The notes beneath the pieces are model-generated. The model did no database searches. It saw only the letters and a list, made by a program, of their open reading frames with translations, and had not been told where the DNA came from. The translations under genes were made by a program, and so were the position numbers. From CAZEBW01 sp964510205 (GTDB lineage: Bacteria > Chloroflexota > Anaerolineae > VGOG01), in the NCBI GenBank assembly GCA_964510205.1, contig CAZEBW010000058.1:1-23394 (forward strand): a stretch of 23,394 bases of DNA, in the 5' to 3' direction. Of the stretch, positions 1 through 6,641 are shown in pieces. Every line of letters starts with the position of its first letter. Position 1 is the stretch's first letter.

Positions 1-3
1 ATC

Positions 4-33
4 GGGCGGTTTTGCGCAAGTCGCAAACCGCCC
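4..33 (+). terminator. Hairpin, probable terminator of an upstream gene
   Basis: A GC-rich stem pairs GGGCGG-TTT-GCG with CGC-AAA-CCGCCC (one bulged T) around a CAAGT loop, followed by a T/A-rich stretch. It looks like a rho-independent terminator for a plus-strand gene left of the window. The U-tract is imperfect. Confidence 0.55.
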
Positions 34-107
34 TGATTATTTATCTAAACTCAAGAATATACTATCTCTCGTCTGCTTTTAGTCAGACACTAGACAAGGA
101 GGCGTCA

Positions 108-668
108 ATGGACATAGACCGAGAACGGGCCTGGAATCTGCTCACTGAACACACCAAAAACGAGAACTTGGTCAAACACGGCTTGGCTGTAGAAGCCGCC
201 ATGCGGGCCTACGCTCAAAAGTTCGGCGCGGACGAGGAGAAGTGGGGCATCACCGGCCTCATCCACGACTTCGACTACGAGCAGCATCCCACGGCTGAGG
301 AACACCCCGCCTGGGGAGCGAATCTGCTGGAGGAGCTAGGCTGGCCCGAGGACATCGTCTACGCCGTCCGAGCGCACGGCGACCACCTGGAGCTGCCGCG
401 CAAGAGCCTGATGGACAAGGCCCTCTACGCCGTGGACGAGCTAACGGGCCTCATCGTAGCCGTGGCCCTGGTGCGGCCTTCCAAGAGCATCATGGACGTG
501 AAACTCAAATCGGTGAAGAAAAAGTGGAAGGACAAGGCGTTCGCCCGCGGAGTGCATCGGGAAGACATCGAAAGAGGCGCCGCCGCTTTGGGCGTGGATC
601 TAAACGAGCACATCGCTACCGTCCTTTCGGCCATGCAGGGCATCGCCGATGATCTTGGTTTGAGGTGA
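108..668 (+). CDS. HD-domain protein (putative metal-dependent phosphohydrolase)
   Basis: This 186-residue cytosolic protein has the HD-superfamily pattern: H24, the H53-D54 doublet in GLIHDFDYEQHP, H90 and D110 in the YAVDELTGL segment. Small single-domain HD proteins of this kind are usually metal-dependent phosphohydrolases acting on nucleotides or similar phosphoesters; the substrate cannot be told from sequence. The ATG at 108 is chosen because AAGGAGG lies at 96-102, five bases upstream. An ATG at 12 in the same frame has no ribosome site and would read through the hairpin at 4-33. The LysM gene follows 13 bases later on the same strand, so the two are probably co-transcribed, although the products suggest no shared role. 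TATACT at 58-63 is a possible -10 box without a clear -35. Confidence 0.85.
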   Translation: MDIDRERAWNLLTEHTKNENLVKHGLAVEAAMRAYAQKFGADEEKWGITGLIHDFDYEQHPTAEEHPAWGANLLEELGWPEDIVYAVRAHGDHLELPRKSLMDKALYAVDELTGLIVAVALVRPSKSIMDVKLKSVKKKWKDKAFARGVHREDIERGAAALGVDLNEHIATVLSAMQGIADDLGLR

Positions 669-681
669 AGGCAAGCTGATT

Positions 682-2043
682 ATGACAGAGGACGATAAGA
701 GATACTGTCCGGTCTGCGGGGCCCGGGTTGCCCAGAGCGCCACGGTGTGCCTGATGTGCGAAGCGCCCCTGGAGAGACCCAAGCCCGGACGACGGTTCTC
801 GATTCCGATCTTCATTCCAGCAATCTTTTTGGCAGCCATTATTCTGACAGGGCTGGTCGCCGTTTTGGTGTATGGGCTTCAGCGCACGCCACCGCCAGAT
901 GAGACAAGCGCCGCTTCAGTCTCAACCGCTACGGCGACACCAACAGCGGCAGCAACGGCGACGTCAACAGCGGCAGCCACTCCCACCGCTACCTCTACAT
1001 CCGTACCCACCGCTACTTCCACACCTACACCGACGGCGACGCCTACAGCAACGCCAACATCAACCGCCACATCTACGCCCCCGCCGACGCCAACGTCCAC
1101 CCTTACACCCACGCCGACCCTGACTCCACCCCCTACCCTAACCCCCTCGCCAACCCCGATTATCTACACCGTGAAAAGCGGCGACAACCTCTCTTCCATA
1201 GCGGCCATGTACGGCACCACCGTGGAAGCCATCTTGGAAGCCAACGGCCTGAGCGCATCCACGCTCTTGAGCATCGGGCAGCGACTGATCATCCCCGCCG
1301 CCGGGCCGACGGGCGGAATGCTGTCCGAAATGCCCGCCATTCCCGAGAGCGGCGTGATCACCCACGTAGTCCAGGCCGGGGAAAGCTTGTACTCCATCGC
1401 CACTCTGTACGGAACCACCGTCGAGGCGCTCATGACGGCCAACGGCATAACAGACCCCCTGCTGATCCAGATTGATCAGGAACTGGTCATATCCTGGGGA
1501 GCGCCTACCCCAGCGGCGGAGACGCCCACGCCAGAGCCAACGGCTACCGCCACAATCCCTACTACGCCAGAACCAACAGAAACGTCCACGCCCACCGCCA
1601 CACCCAGCAAGACGCCGACCGCCACGCCCTCCGCTACCCCTCAACCCACACACTCGCCCACGTCCCAGCCCATGCCTACGCCGACGTCGGCGTATCCTTA
1701 TCCCGCCCCAGCCCTGCTGGCCCCCGCCGACGGCCAGGTCTTTCGGGGGGAAGACGAAGTCATCGTCCTGAGCTGGGCCTCGGTGGGCATCCTGGCTGAG
1801 GAGGAGTGGTACGTCGTGAGGTTGGGGCGCGAAGCCGAGGCAGCGGATCAGCCGTCCGAGGTCTGGACCAAGACCACAAGCTGGCGAGTGCCAGCCGATC
1901 TGTATCCCTCAGCCGATGCTGAGTCTCATCTCCTCCGCTGGGATGCGACCGTAATGCTCCAGACAGACACAGGGCCAGACGGGGCGCCTGAGGGCGTTGT
2001 GATTAGCCCCGCGAGCGCCACCCGCAGCTTCTATTGGTACTGA
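682..2043 (+). CDS. Zinc-ribbon, membrane-anchored protein with two LysM domains
   Basis: The 453-residue product starts with a CxxC-x10-CxxC zinc ribbon (C9, C12, C23, C26), followed by a membrane segment at about 39-67 and a long Thr/Pro/Ala/Ser linker to about 160. Two LysM peptidoglycan-binding domains follow (about 161-206 and 229-272), then a second Thr/Pro linker and a C-terminal beta-rich domain (about 345-453) containing LSWASVG and EEWYVVRLG. LysM domains bind GlcNAc-containing glycans, so the bulk of the protein should lie outside the membrane with the ribbon in the cytoplasm. This topology is inferred from the single hydrophobic segment. Both linkers are DNA-level low-complexity repeats. 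The gene follows the HD gene closely and ends just before a bidirectional hairpin. Confidence 0.85.
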   Translation: MTEDDKRYCPVCGARVAQSATVCLMCEAPLERPKPGRRFSIPIFIPAIFLAAIILTGLVAVLVYGLQRTPPPDETSAASVSTATATPTAAATATSTAAATPTATSTSVPTATSTPTPTATPTATPTSTATSTPPPTPTSTLTPTPTLTPPPTLTPSPTPIIYTVKSGDNLSSIAAMYGTTVEAILEANGLSASTLLSIGQRLIIPAAGPTGGMLSEMPAIPESGVITHVVQAGESLYSIATLYGTTVEALMTANGITDPLLIQIDQELVISWGAPTPAAETPTPEPTATATIPTTPEPTETSTPTATPSKTPTATPSATPQPTHSPTSQPMPTPTSAYPYPAPALLAPADGQVFRGEDEVIVLSWASVGILAEEEWYVVRLGREAEAADQPSEVWTKTTSWRVPADLYPSADAESHLLRWDATVMLQTDTGPDGAPEGVVISPASATRSFYWY

Positions 2044-2069
2044 TCGAGCCCTGCTGCGGAATGCAAAAA

Positions 2070-2091
2070 GCCACTCCCGATTAGGAGTGGC
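2070..2091 (-). terminator. Bidirectional hairpin between the LysM gene and tRNA-Met
   Basis: A perfect 8-bp stem, GCCACTCC/GGAGTGGC, has a six-base loop. On the minus strand it is followed by TTTTTGC, a good terminator for the two-tRNA transcript. On the plus strand it is followed by only CTTT and may also end the LysM transcript. Confidence 0.75.
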
Positions 2092-2099
2092 CTTTGGAG

Positions 2100-2172
2100 T
2101 GGCGGCGACTGGACTTGAACCAGTGACCTAGGGCTTATGAGTCCCCCGCTCTGCCCACTGAGCTACGCCGCC
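2100..2172 (-). tRNA. tRNA-Met(CAT), elongator type
   Basis: A 73-nt cloverleaf including the discriminator A reads on the minus strand. The acceptor is GGCGGCG/CGCCGCC, the D arm GCTC/GAGC and the T arm ACTGG/CCAGT, with anticodon loop CTCATAA (CAT). The loop and GTAGCTCAG segment resemble elongator tRNA-Met. The anticodon stem has an A31-G39 mismatch. CCA is not encoded. A CAT anticodon could also be a lysidine-modified Ile tRNA; elongator Met is preferred from the loop sequence. Confidence 0.88.
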
Positions 2173-2193
2173 GGGCCTCATCTATCAATTAGG

Positions 2194-2265
<72 letters not shown>

Positions 2266-2275
2266 TCACAACCAC

Positions 2276-2304
2276 ATTATACTACAAGACCGACCTTTAG
2301 TCAA
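2276..2304 (-). promoter_or_regulatory. Strong sigma-70-type promoter for the fMet-Met tRNA pair
   Basis: On the minus strand TTGACT is separated by exactly 17 bases from a perfect TATAAT. The -10 ends 10 bases before the 5' end of tRNA-fMet, so the leader is only a few bases, as is common for tRNA genes. Confidence 0.85.
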
Positions 2305-2335
2305 ACGGATTTATCCAGAGCGCCAGATGCCCCGC

Positions 2336-2731
2336 TTAGCCATCGGAGAAGCGCTTCCACCACTCCTGCCAGCCGGACCCCTCGCTGCTGCGCTGACTCT
2401 CCTCCTGCGAAAGGGTTTGGGGGGCGCTGGGAGCTTCCAGAAGCACGGGCACAACGCTGGTCTCTCCGGGCTTCACCATCTTCCACTCTCTACGAGCCCA
2501 AGCGTCCACAAACTCGTCGGTTTGGACGTATCCCCTGAGCCACTCCAGATACTCCCCCCTGTCTTCCTCATACTCCACCGCCCGATCCAATCGGGCCTCT
2601 TCGGTTTGCAGGCGGCGGTGGAGGGCCACCTTTCGTCCGAAGTCCACCATCAACGAGATCACAATGGTGACTATGATGAGGGCTACGAATTGGTTTAGCG
2701 ACACGCCAGAACGCTTCTTCGCTGTAGCCAT
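2336..2731 (-). CDS. FtsB/DivIC-like septum formation initiator protein
   Basis: The 131-residue protein has a short basic N-terminus, one membrane helix (about 12-30) and a charged probable coiled coil (about 35-60). A segment FVDAWARREWKMVKPGE follows, typical of the FtsB/DivIC family in the part after the coiled coil. Family members are single-pass proteins that link early and late divisome components. The C-terminal 40 residues (about 92-131) are polar and low in conservation signals. The ATG at 2731 has only a weak GAGAG upstream. The gene is on the same strand as the tRNAs, with tRNA-Leu upstream and the fMet promoter just beyond its stop codon. Placement in the family rests on architecture plus the R-x-x-W-x-M-V-x-P-G-E motif. 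Confidence 0.75.
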   Translation of the reverse strand: MATAKKRSGVSLNQFVALIIVTIVISLMVDFGRKVALHRRLQTEEARLDRAVEYEEDRGEYLEWLRGYVQTDEFVDAWARREWKMVKPGETSVVPVLLEAPSAPQTLSQEESQRSSEGSGWQEWWKRFSDG

Positions 2732-2756
2732 CGTCGTCTCTCATTAACTAGCAGCC

Positions 2757-2887
2757 TGTCGGAGAGGCCGTGCTCCCAGACTTCGGAAGTCTTAATCTTA
2801 GAACTCTCGGTGCATCAACTGCCTGAAACCGCCTGAGACCCCCGCAGACTTGAGCTATTTTGGAGACTTCCGAAGTCTTCTCCGACA
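2757..2887. repeat. Inverted-repeat element between ftsB-like gene and tRNA-Leu
   Basis: TGTCGGAGA at 2757-2765 is inverted at 2879-2887, and AGACTTCGGAAGTCT at 2778-2792 is inverted at 2864-2878. Each 15-mer is itself nearly self-complementary. The core contains no open frame of note. The arrangement resembles a short non-coding MITE-like element; it could also act as a terminator-like structure after tRNA-Leu. The remainder of the 183-bp gap shows nothing else recognisable. Confidence 0.7.
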
Positions 2888-2914
2888 AGCTCTTAGGGGG
2901 ATGAATCTCGACAG

Positions 2915-2999
2915 TGCCGAAGGTGGGATTTGAACCCACATGGGCTTGAAGCCCACTGCGCCCTGAACGCAGCGCGTCTGCCTGTTCCGCCACTTCGGC
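2915..2999 (-). tRNA. tRNA-Leu(CAG)
   Basis: An 85-nt class II tRNA reads on the minus strand with acceptor GCCGAAG/CTTCGGC, anticodon stem CTGCG/CGCAG and loop TTCAGGG (anticodon CAG). It has a long variable arm (GGGCTT/AAGCCC) and T arm GTGGG/CCCAC. The discriminator A is at 2915 and CCA is not encoded. Confidence 0.95.
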
Positions 3000-3011
3000 A
3001 TTCCGCCCTAT

Positions 3012-3040
3012 AATCTACCACGGTTTGCTCTATTTGTCAA
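3012..3040 (-). promoter_or_regulatory. Promoter for tRNA-Leu(CAG)
   Basis: Minus-strand TTGACA (3035-3040) and TAGATT (3012-3017) are spaced 17 bases, with TGG immediately before the -10 (extended -10). The -35 box overlaps the last codons (Leu-Asp-Lys) of the substrate-binding protein gene. Confidence 0.7.
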
Positions 3041-4742
3041 GCTTGATGACCCGCTTGGTCACAATGTACCATTCGGTCATGTTGCGAAAGCGATCGCTCG
3101 CATCGGTCATAGGGCCCAATTGGACGCCCTTGACTTTCTCATCTACAGCATAGGTATAGACGGGATAATAGAGAAGCAGCGACGGCACTTGGTCTGCAAA
3201 GATCTCCTGAAAACGATGATACAACTCGACCCGCCTGCCTGAATCCACCGTACATCGCGCCTCCTCGAGGAGCTTGTCCGCCTCATAACTAACGAAGCCA
3301 GCGTAGTTCTGCCCCTCAGCGCTGGCCTGGGTCGAATGCCAGAGGGGATAGGGGTCGGGGTCGCCGCGCAGATCCAAATCAATCAGCAGAGCTTCGAACT
3401 CGCGAGGGCGGAGAAACTCGCTCACCAATCCTGAGCCCACCGTCTGAGGCGCGGCTTTCACCCCGACCGCCATCCACTGGCGAGCGATTTCCTCAGCCAG
3501 CTCCACGTGCAGGGGATCGTCATCGGTCAGCAGCGTGAAGGCCAGCTTCACCCCAGCTTTCTCCCTGACGCCATCCCCCTTGGGGGCCTCGCCTATCTCG
3601 GCCATAAGCGGATTCGGCGCGCACCAGCCGGCCCTGGTCAGCAGCTCTTGGGCCCGCTCAGGATCGTACTCATATCCGACAGCGCCGCCGTTGTAGGCCC
3701 AGCTACCACGCAAGATCGGACTGTGAGCCACCAGGCCCTGGCCCTTCAACACACTGCCGACGAGCTCCTGGCGGTCTATGGCATAGAGCAAAGCCTGCCT
3801 GACCGATTGCTCCTGAAAGAAGGGGAGCTCAGCGTCTTGCAGATTCAGGAATATGACGGTGTAGCCTGTCAAGTGAGCCGAGAAGAGCTGTAGTCCAGAG
3901 TTGGCTTCAACCACCTGGGGCAAGTCTTGGGGAAAAACACGGCCGACGCCCTGAACCTCGCCTCGCTCATAGGCGCCGAGGACGCTCTCATGATCGGGGT
4001 AGAATCTGAATTCGACTTTGTTCAAATAGGGCTGAGGACCGTAGAAGAAGGGGTTGGCCTGAAGAAGGACGTGCTCGGCAGAGACCTCCTCCACCCGGAA
4101 GAGGCCCGTGCCGATGGGGCGCTGATTGAACGGATGGTTGGGCAGCGACTCGGCGGGAACATCGGCCAGGAGATGGGCCGGCAGGATGCCAATGGTGGTG
4201 TAGTCGAGGAAGGGAGCGAAAGGTTCCTCGAGGGTGAACTTGACGGTGTGGGAATCAATCTTGGAAACCTCCACACTCCGCCAAAGCTCGGCTAGATGGG
4301 ACGCGCCCTGATAGTCGGCATCCTGCATCGCTTCGACGGTGAAGACCACGTCGTCCGCGCTGAAGGGGACTTCATCCTGCCAAAGCACGTCGCGCCGCAG
4401 GTGGAAGGTGTAGCCGAGGCCGCTTCGTACACAGTTAGTTGATGAAGCAGCGTCGTCGGAGATCTCCCAGCTTTCAGCCAGATCGGGGACGACCTCTCCT
4501 CGCTCATTCAACTTGGTCAGACCATTGAAGATGAGAGAGCAAAGATCCCGATCTACCTGGTTATACTGGGAGAGGATGGGGTTGATGGTTTGTGGGCTGC
4601 CAGCCAGGCCCTCCACGTAGGTCCCGCCCGCAGCGGGGACAATGACCACAGCGAAAGTAAACGCCAGGTAGGCCAGCAAAGAACCCAGCAGGGCTATCCC
4701 CAGAAGGGTGATGACGACCTGCCAGCGAAGATGCTTGCCCAA
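3030..4742 (-). CDS. ABC transporter substrate-binding protein, family 5 (oligopeptide type)
   Basis: The 570-residue protein has an uncleaved-anchor-like or signal hydrophobic segment (about 9-33) without a lipobox. It is followed by features of the SBP_bac_5 (OppA/DppA) fold: SPQTINPILSQYNQVD near the start, LNERGEVVPDLAESWEI, FHLRRDVLWQDEVPFSADDVVFT, and a C-terminal half with QALLYAIDRQELV and RAQELLTRAGW. Such proteins bind peptides, opines or nickel complexes outside the membrane. The start is a TTG at 4742: an in-frame TGA lies two codons upstream and AAGGGG precedes the TTG by eight bases. No permease or ATPase gene lies in the window, so the partner transporter is elsewhere or the protein acts as a sensor. 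secG is upstream on the same strand. Confidence 0.88.
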   Translation of the reverse strand: MGKHLRWQVVITLLGIALLGSLLAYLAFTFAVVIVPAAGGTYVEGLAGSPQTINPILSQYNQVDRDLCSLIFNGLTKLNERGEVVPDLAESWEISDDAASSTNCVRSGLGYTFHLRRDVLWQDEVPFSADDVVFTVEAMQDADYQGASHLAELWRSVEVSKIDSHTVKFTLEEPFAPFLDYTTIGILPAHLLADVPAESLPNHPFNQRPIGTGLFRVEEVSAEHVLLQANPFFYGPQPYLNKVEFRFYPDHESVLGAYERGEVQGVGRVFPQDLPQVVEANSGLQLFSAHLTGYTVIFLNLQDAELPFFQEQSVRQALLYAIDRQELVGSVLKGQGLVAHSPILRGSWAYNGGAVGYEYDPERAQELLTRAGWCAPNPLMAEIGEAPKGDGVREKAGVKLAFTLLTDDDPLHVELAEEIARQWMAVGVKAAPQTVGSGLVSEFLRPREFEALLIDLDLRGDPDPYPLWHSTQASAEGQNYAGFVSYEADKLLEEARCTVDSGRRVELYHRFQEIFADQVPSLLLYYPVYTYAVDEKVKGVQLGPMTDASDRFRNMTEWYIVTKRVIKLDK

Positions 4743-4873
4743 GCCTCACACCCCTTCTCTATGCTCAGACCCTTGGGGTTTCGTCGCTAGACGCTGCGGG
4801 TTGTGCCGTATTCCGCAACGCCTCAGGCTATCAGATCTCCAGCTTCGTCTGGGAACCTCAAGGGTGTGAACGC

Positions 4874-5095
4874 TCATCCTGCCAAGATGACGGCGACAGT
4901 AGCGAAGAAAAAGAAAGCAACAGCCAGGCCAACGGTGACATTAAAGATCGTTTTCTCCACGCCACGGCGGCTCGTGTATACCCCGCCCTGCCCCCCGAAG
5001 ATGCCGCCCAAGCCCGAACCCTTGGTCTGCAGCAAAACAGCCGCAATGAGGGCCACAGAGATGATGATTTGAACAATGTACAGGTAAGTGAGCAA
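4874..5095 (-). CDS. secG: SecG, preprotein translocase subunit
   Basis: SecG is the small auxiliary subunit of the SecYEG channel. The product has two membrane helices flanking the family motif LLQTKGSGLGGIFGG. The start is assigned to a TTG at 5095, not the in-frame ATG at 5110. GGAGGTG (5102-5108) lies six bases before the TTG and overlaps the ATG, and the TTG gives 23 residues up to the conserved Gln, as in Bacillus SecG, with no extra leader. The resulting length, 73 residues, is normal for the family. A good promoter lies just upstream and the gene is divergent from tyrS. The 131-bp gap downstream to the substrate-binding protein gene shows no clear terminator. Confidence 0.92.
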   Translation of the reverse strand: MLTYLYIVQIIISVALIAAVLLQTKGSGLGGIFGGQGGVYTSRRGVEKTIFNVTVGLAVAFFFFATVAVILAG

Positions 5096-5125
5096 TTGAA
5101 ACACCTCCATTTGTGAACTGCGTCA

Positions 5126-5154
5126 ATTATACCATGTTATCAGCTAACTAGCAA
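5126..5154 (-). promoter_or_regulatory. secG promoter, extended -10
   Basis: On the minus strand TTGCTA (5149-5154) and TATAAT (5126-5131) are 17 bases apart, and the -10 is preceded by TGG. The expected start is about 24 bases before the TTG start codon. Confidence 0.75.
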
Positions 5155-5168
5155 ATACTTGCATTTTG

Positions 5169-5177
5169 TGGTATAAT
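5169..5177 (+). promoter_or_regulatory. tyrS promoter, extended -10
   Basis: TGGTATAAT on the plus strand mirrors the same nonamer on the minus strand at 5126-5134. There is no convincing -35 box, as expected for an extended -10 promoter. The leader to the ATG at 5222 is about 38 bases, too short for a T-box. Confidence 0.65.
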
Positions 5178-5221
5178 CCGCAGATGAGAAAATCTGGCAC
5201 TAGATTAAAAGGAGAGCAAAC

Positions 5222-6448
5222 ATGAAACCCATAGACGAACAGCTGGCCATCCTGATGCGCGGCGTGGACTTCGGCGACGAGCAGATCAAGAAAGTGATGG
5301 AACAAGAACTGCAAGAGCGATTGCGCGAAGGAAGACCGCTGCGCGTCTACTGCGGCTTCGACCCCACGGCGTCCCAGTTGACACTGGGCCACACGGTGCC
5401 CATGCGGAAGCTGCGTCAGTTCCAGGAACTGGGCCACCAGGTGATCTTCCTCATCGGCACCTTCACCGCCCTGATAGGCGATCCCAGCGACAAGGACAGC
5501 GCTCGCCCCCAACAGACGCCCGAAGAGGTAGCCGAGAAGTCGAAGGGGTATACAGAGCAGGCCTTCAAGATCCTGGACCCTGATAAGACCGAGGTGCGCG
5601 AGAACGCCGACTGGCTGGCGCCGCTGACCTTCGCAGACGTCATCAGGCTGTCCTCGCACTTCACGGTGCAGCAGTTTCTGGCCCGCGACAGCTTCGCCAA
5701 GCGCCACGCCAAAGGCGATCCCATCTGGCTGCACGAGTTCTTCTACGCGCTGATGCAGGCCTACGACGCGGTCAGCCTAGAGACGGATGTGCAGATCGGC
5801 GGGACGGAGCAACTCTTCAACCTGATGGCGGGCCGCAAGCTCCAAGAGGCCCTGGGACAGCGGCCTCAGATCTGCCTGACGCTGCCCATCCTGGTCGGCA
5901 CGGACGGCCACCAGCGCATGGGGCAGAGCCTGGGCAACTACATCGGCGTGAACGAGCCTCCGGAGGAAATGTACGGCAAGGTGATGAGCATCCCCGATGA
6001 GGCCATGCGCAACTACTTCGATCTCCTCTCCAGCTTCGAGCCGGCCCAGATCGCCGACCTGGAAAAGAGAATGAGCGACGGCAGCCTGCACCCCATGGAG
6101 GCTAAGATGATGCTGGCCCGCGACATCGTCACCATCTACCACGACGCCGAGGCCGCAGCCCACGCCGAAGCTCACTTCAAGCAGGTCTTCCAAAAGGGGA
6201 AGCTGCCCGAAGACATGCCCACCCACAAGCTGGACGCGCCCCAGAACATCGTGGACCTGCTGGCGGAGCTTGGTCTGGCGCCAAGCAAGAGCCAGGCTCG
6301 CCGCCTCGTCACCCAGGGCGGTGTGCGCCTGGATGGCGAAAAAGTGGACAGCATCGAGGAAACGCTGATGCCCGATGAGGAGACGATCCTGCAGGTGGGC
6401 AAGCGGAGATTTGTGAGGCTGGTAAGAACAGCGGATCGGCAGGATTAG
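5222..6448 (+). CDS. tyrS: Tyrosyl-tRNA synthetase
   Basis: This class I enzyme charges tRNA-Tyr with tyrosine. The 408-residue protein has the Rossmann catalytic core with GFDPTA (45-50), the FLIGTFTALIGDPS loop, and DVQIGGTEQLFN (189-200), which holds tyrosine and ATP contacts. A C-terminal S4 RNA-binding domain runs from about 340 to 400. Both class I signatures are unusual: HIGH reads TLGH (54-57) and KMSKS reads RMGQS (232-236). GGAG at 5211-5214 lies seven bases before the ATG. The last seven residues and the stop codon fall inside a dispersed repeat at 6425-6453. It is the only aminoacyl-tRNA synthetase gene in the window and looks like the housekeeping copy, but this cannot be proven here. 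Confidence 0.93.
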   Translation: MKPIDEQLAILMRGVDFGDEQIKKVMEQELQERLREGRPLRVYCGFDPTASQLTLGHTVPMRKLRQFQELGHQVIFLIGTFTALIGDPSDKDSARPQQTPEEVAEKSKGYTEQAFKILDPDKTEVRENADWLAPLTFADVIRLSSHFTVQQFLARDSFAKRHAKGDPIWLHEFFYALMQAYDAVSLETDVQIGGTEQLFNLMAGRKLQEALGQRPQICLTLPILVGTDGHQRMGQSLGNYIGVNEPPEEMYGKVMSIPDEAMRNYFDLLSSFEPAQIADLEKRMSDGSLHPMEAKMMLARDIVTIYHDAEAAAHAEAHFKQVFQKGKLPEDMPTHKLDAPQNIVDLLAELGLAPSKSQARRLVTQGGVRLDGEKVDSIEETLMPDEETILQVGKRRFVRLVRTADRQD

Positions 6449-6641
6449 CGGATCAGAACCCCGATGCTAAAGACATCGGGCTAAGAGTACAAAGCCCCTT
6501 GGGGAGGAGACCAAATCCCGAAGGGGCTTTGCTGTTTCAGATGAGAACAGCAGACTCGGTGGCTACAGATTTCACGCTCCAAGCGGACGACAGTCCGCGT
6601 TTCCGGCGGCAGAATCCGCAAATCCTGCCTATCCGCGTTCT
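6425..6641. repeat. MITE-like element between convergent tyrS and molybdenum hydroxylase genes
   Basis: Imperfect inverted ends lie at 6425-6453 and 6611-6641 (shared core GGCAGGATT-GCGGAT). Inside are two simple hairpins (6460-6480 and the terminator at 6491-6530) and the hairpin GCGGAC-GACA-GTCCGC at 6583-6598. A second copy, shorter in the core, lies at 15427-15527. The tyrS stop (6446-6448) and the stop of the minus-strand hydroxylase (6629-6631) both lie in the ends of the element. Confidence 0.75.
6491..6530 (+). terminator. Hairpin downstream of tyrS
   Basis: AAAGCCCCTT (6491-6500) pairs perfectly with AAGGGGCTTT (6521-6530) over a 20-base loop, followed by GCTGTTT. A smaller stem CCCGATG/CATCGGG at 6460-6480 precedes it. 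It probably ends tyrS transcription and may serve the opposing gene too. Confidence 0.6.

Noticed and set aside
872..1123. Arg/Pro/Gln-rich frame overlapping the LysM gene
   Set aside because: It is an out-of-frame reading of the Thr/Pro linker.
2748..2993. 81-codon minus-strand frame
   Set aside because: It covers tRNA-Leu and the adjoining inverted repeat; the apparent protein is translated tRNA.
5184..5221. T-box leader regulating tyrS
   Set aside because: The predicted leader is about 38 bases with no room for a T-box structure.
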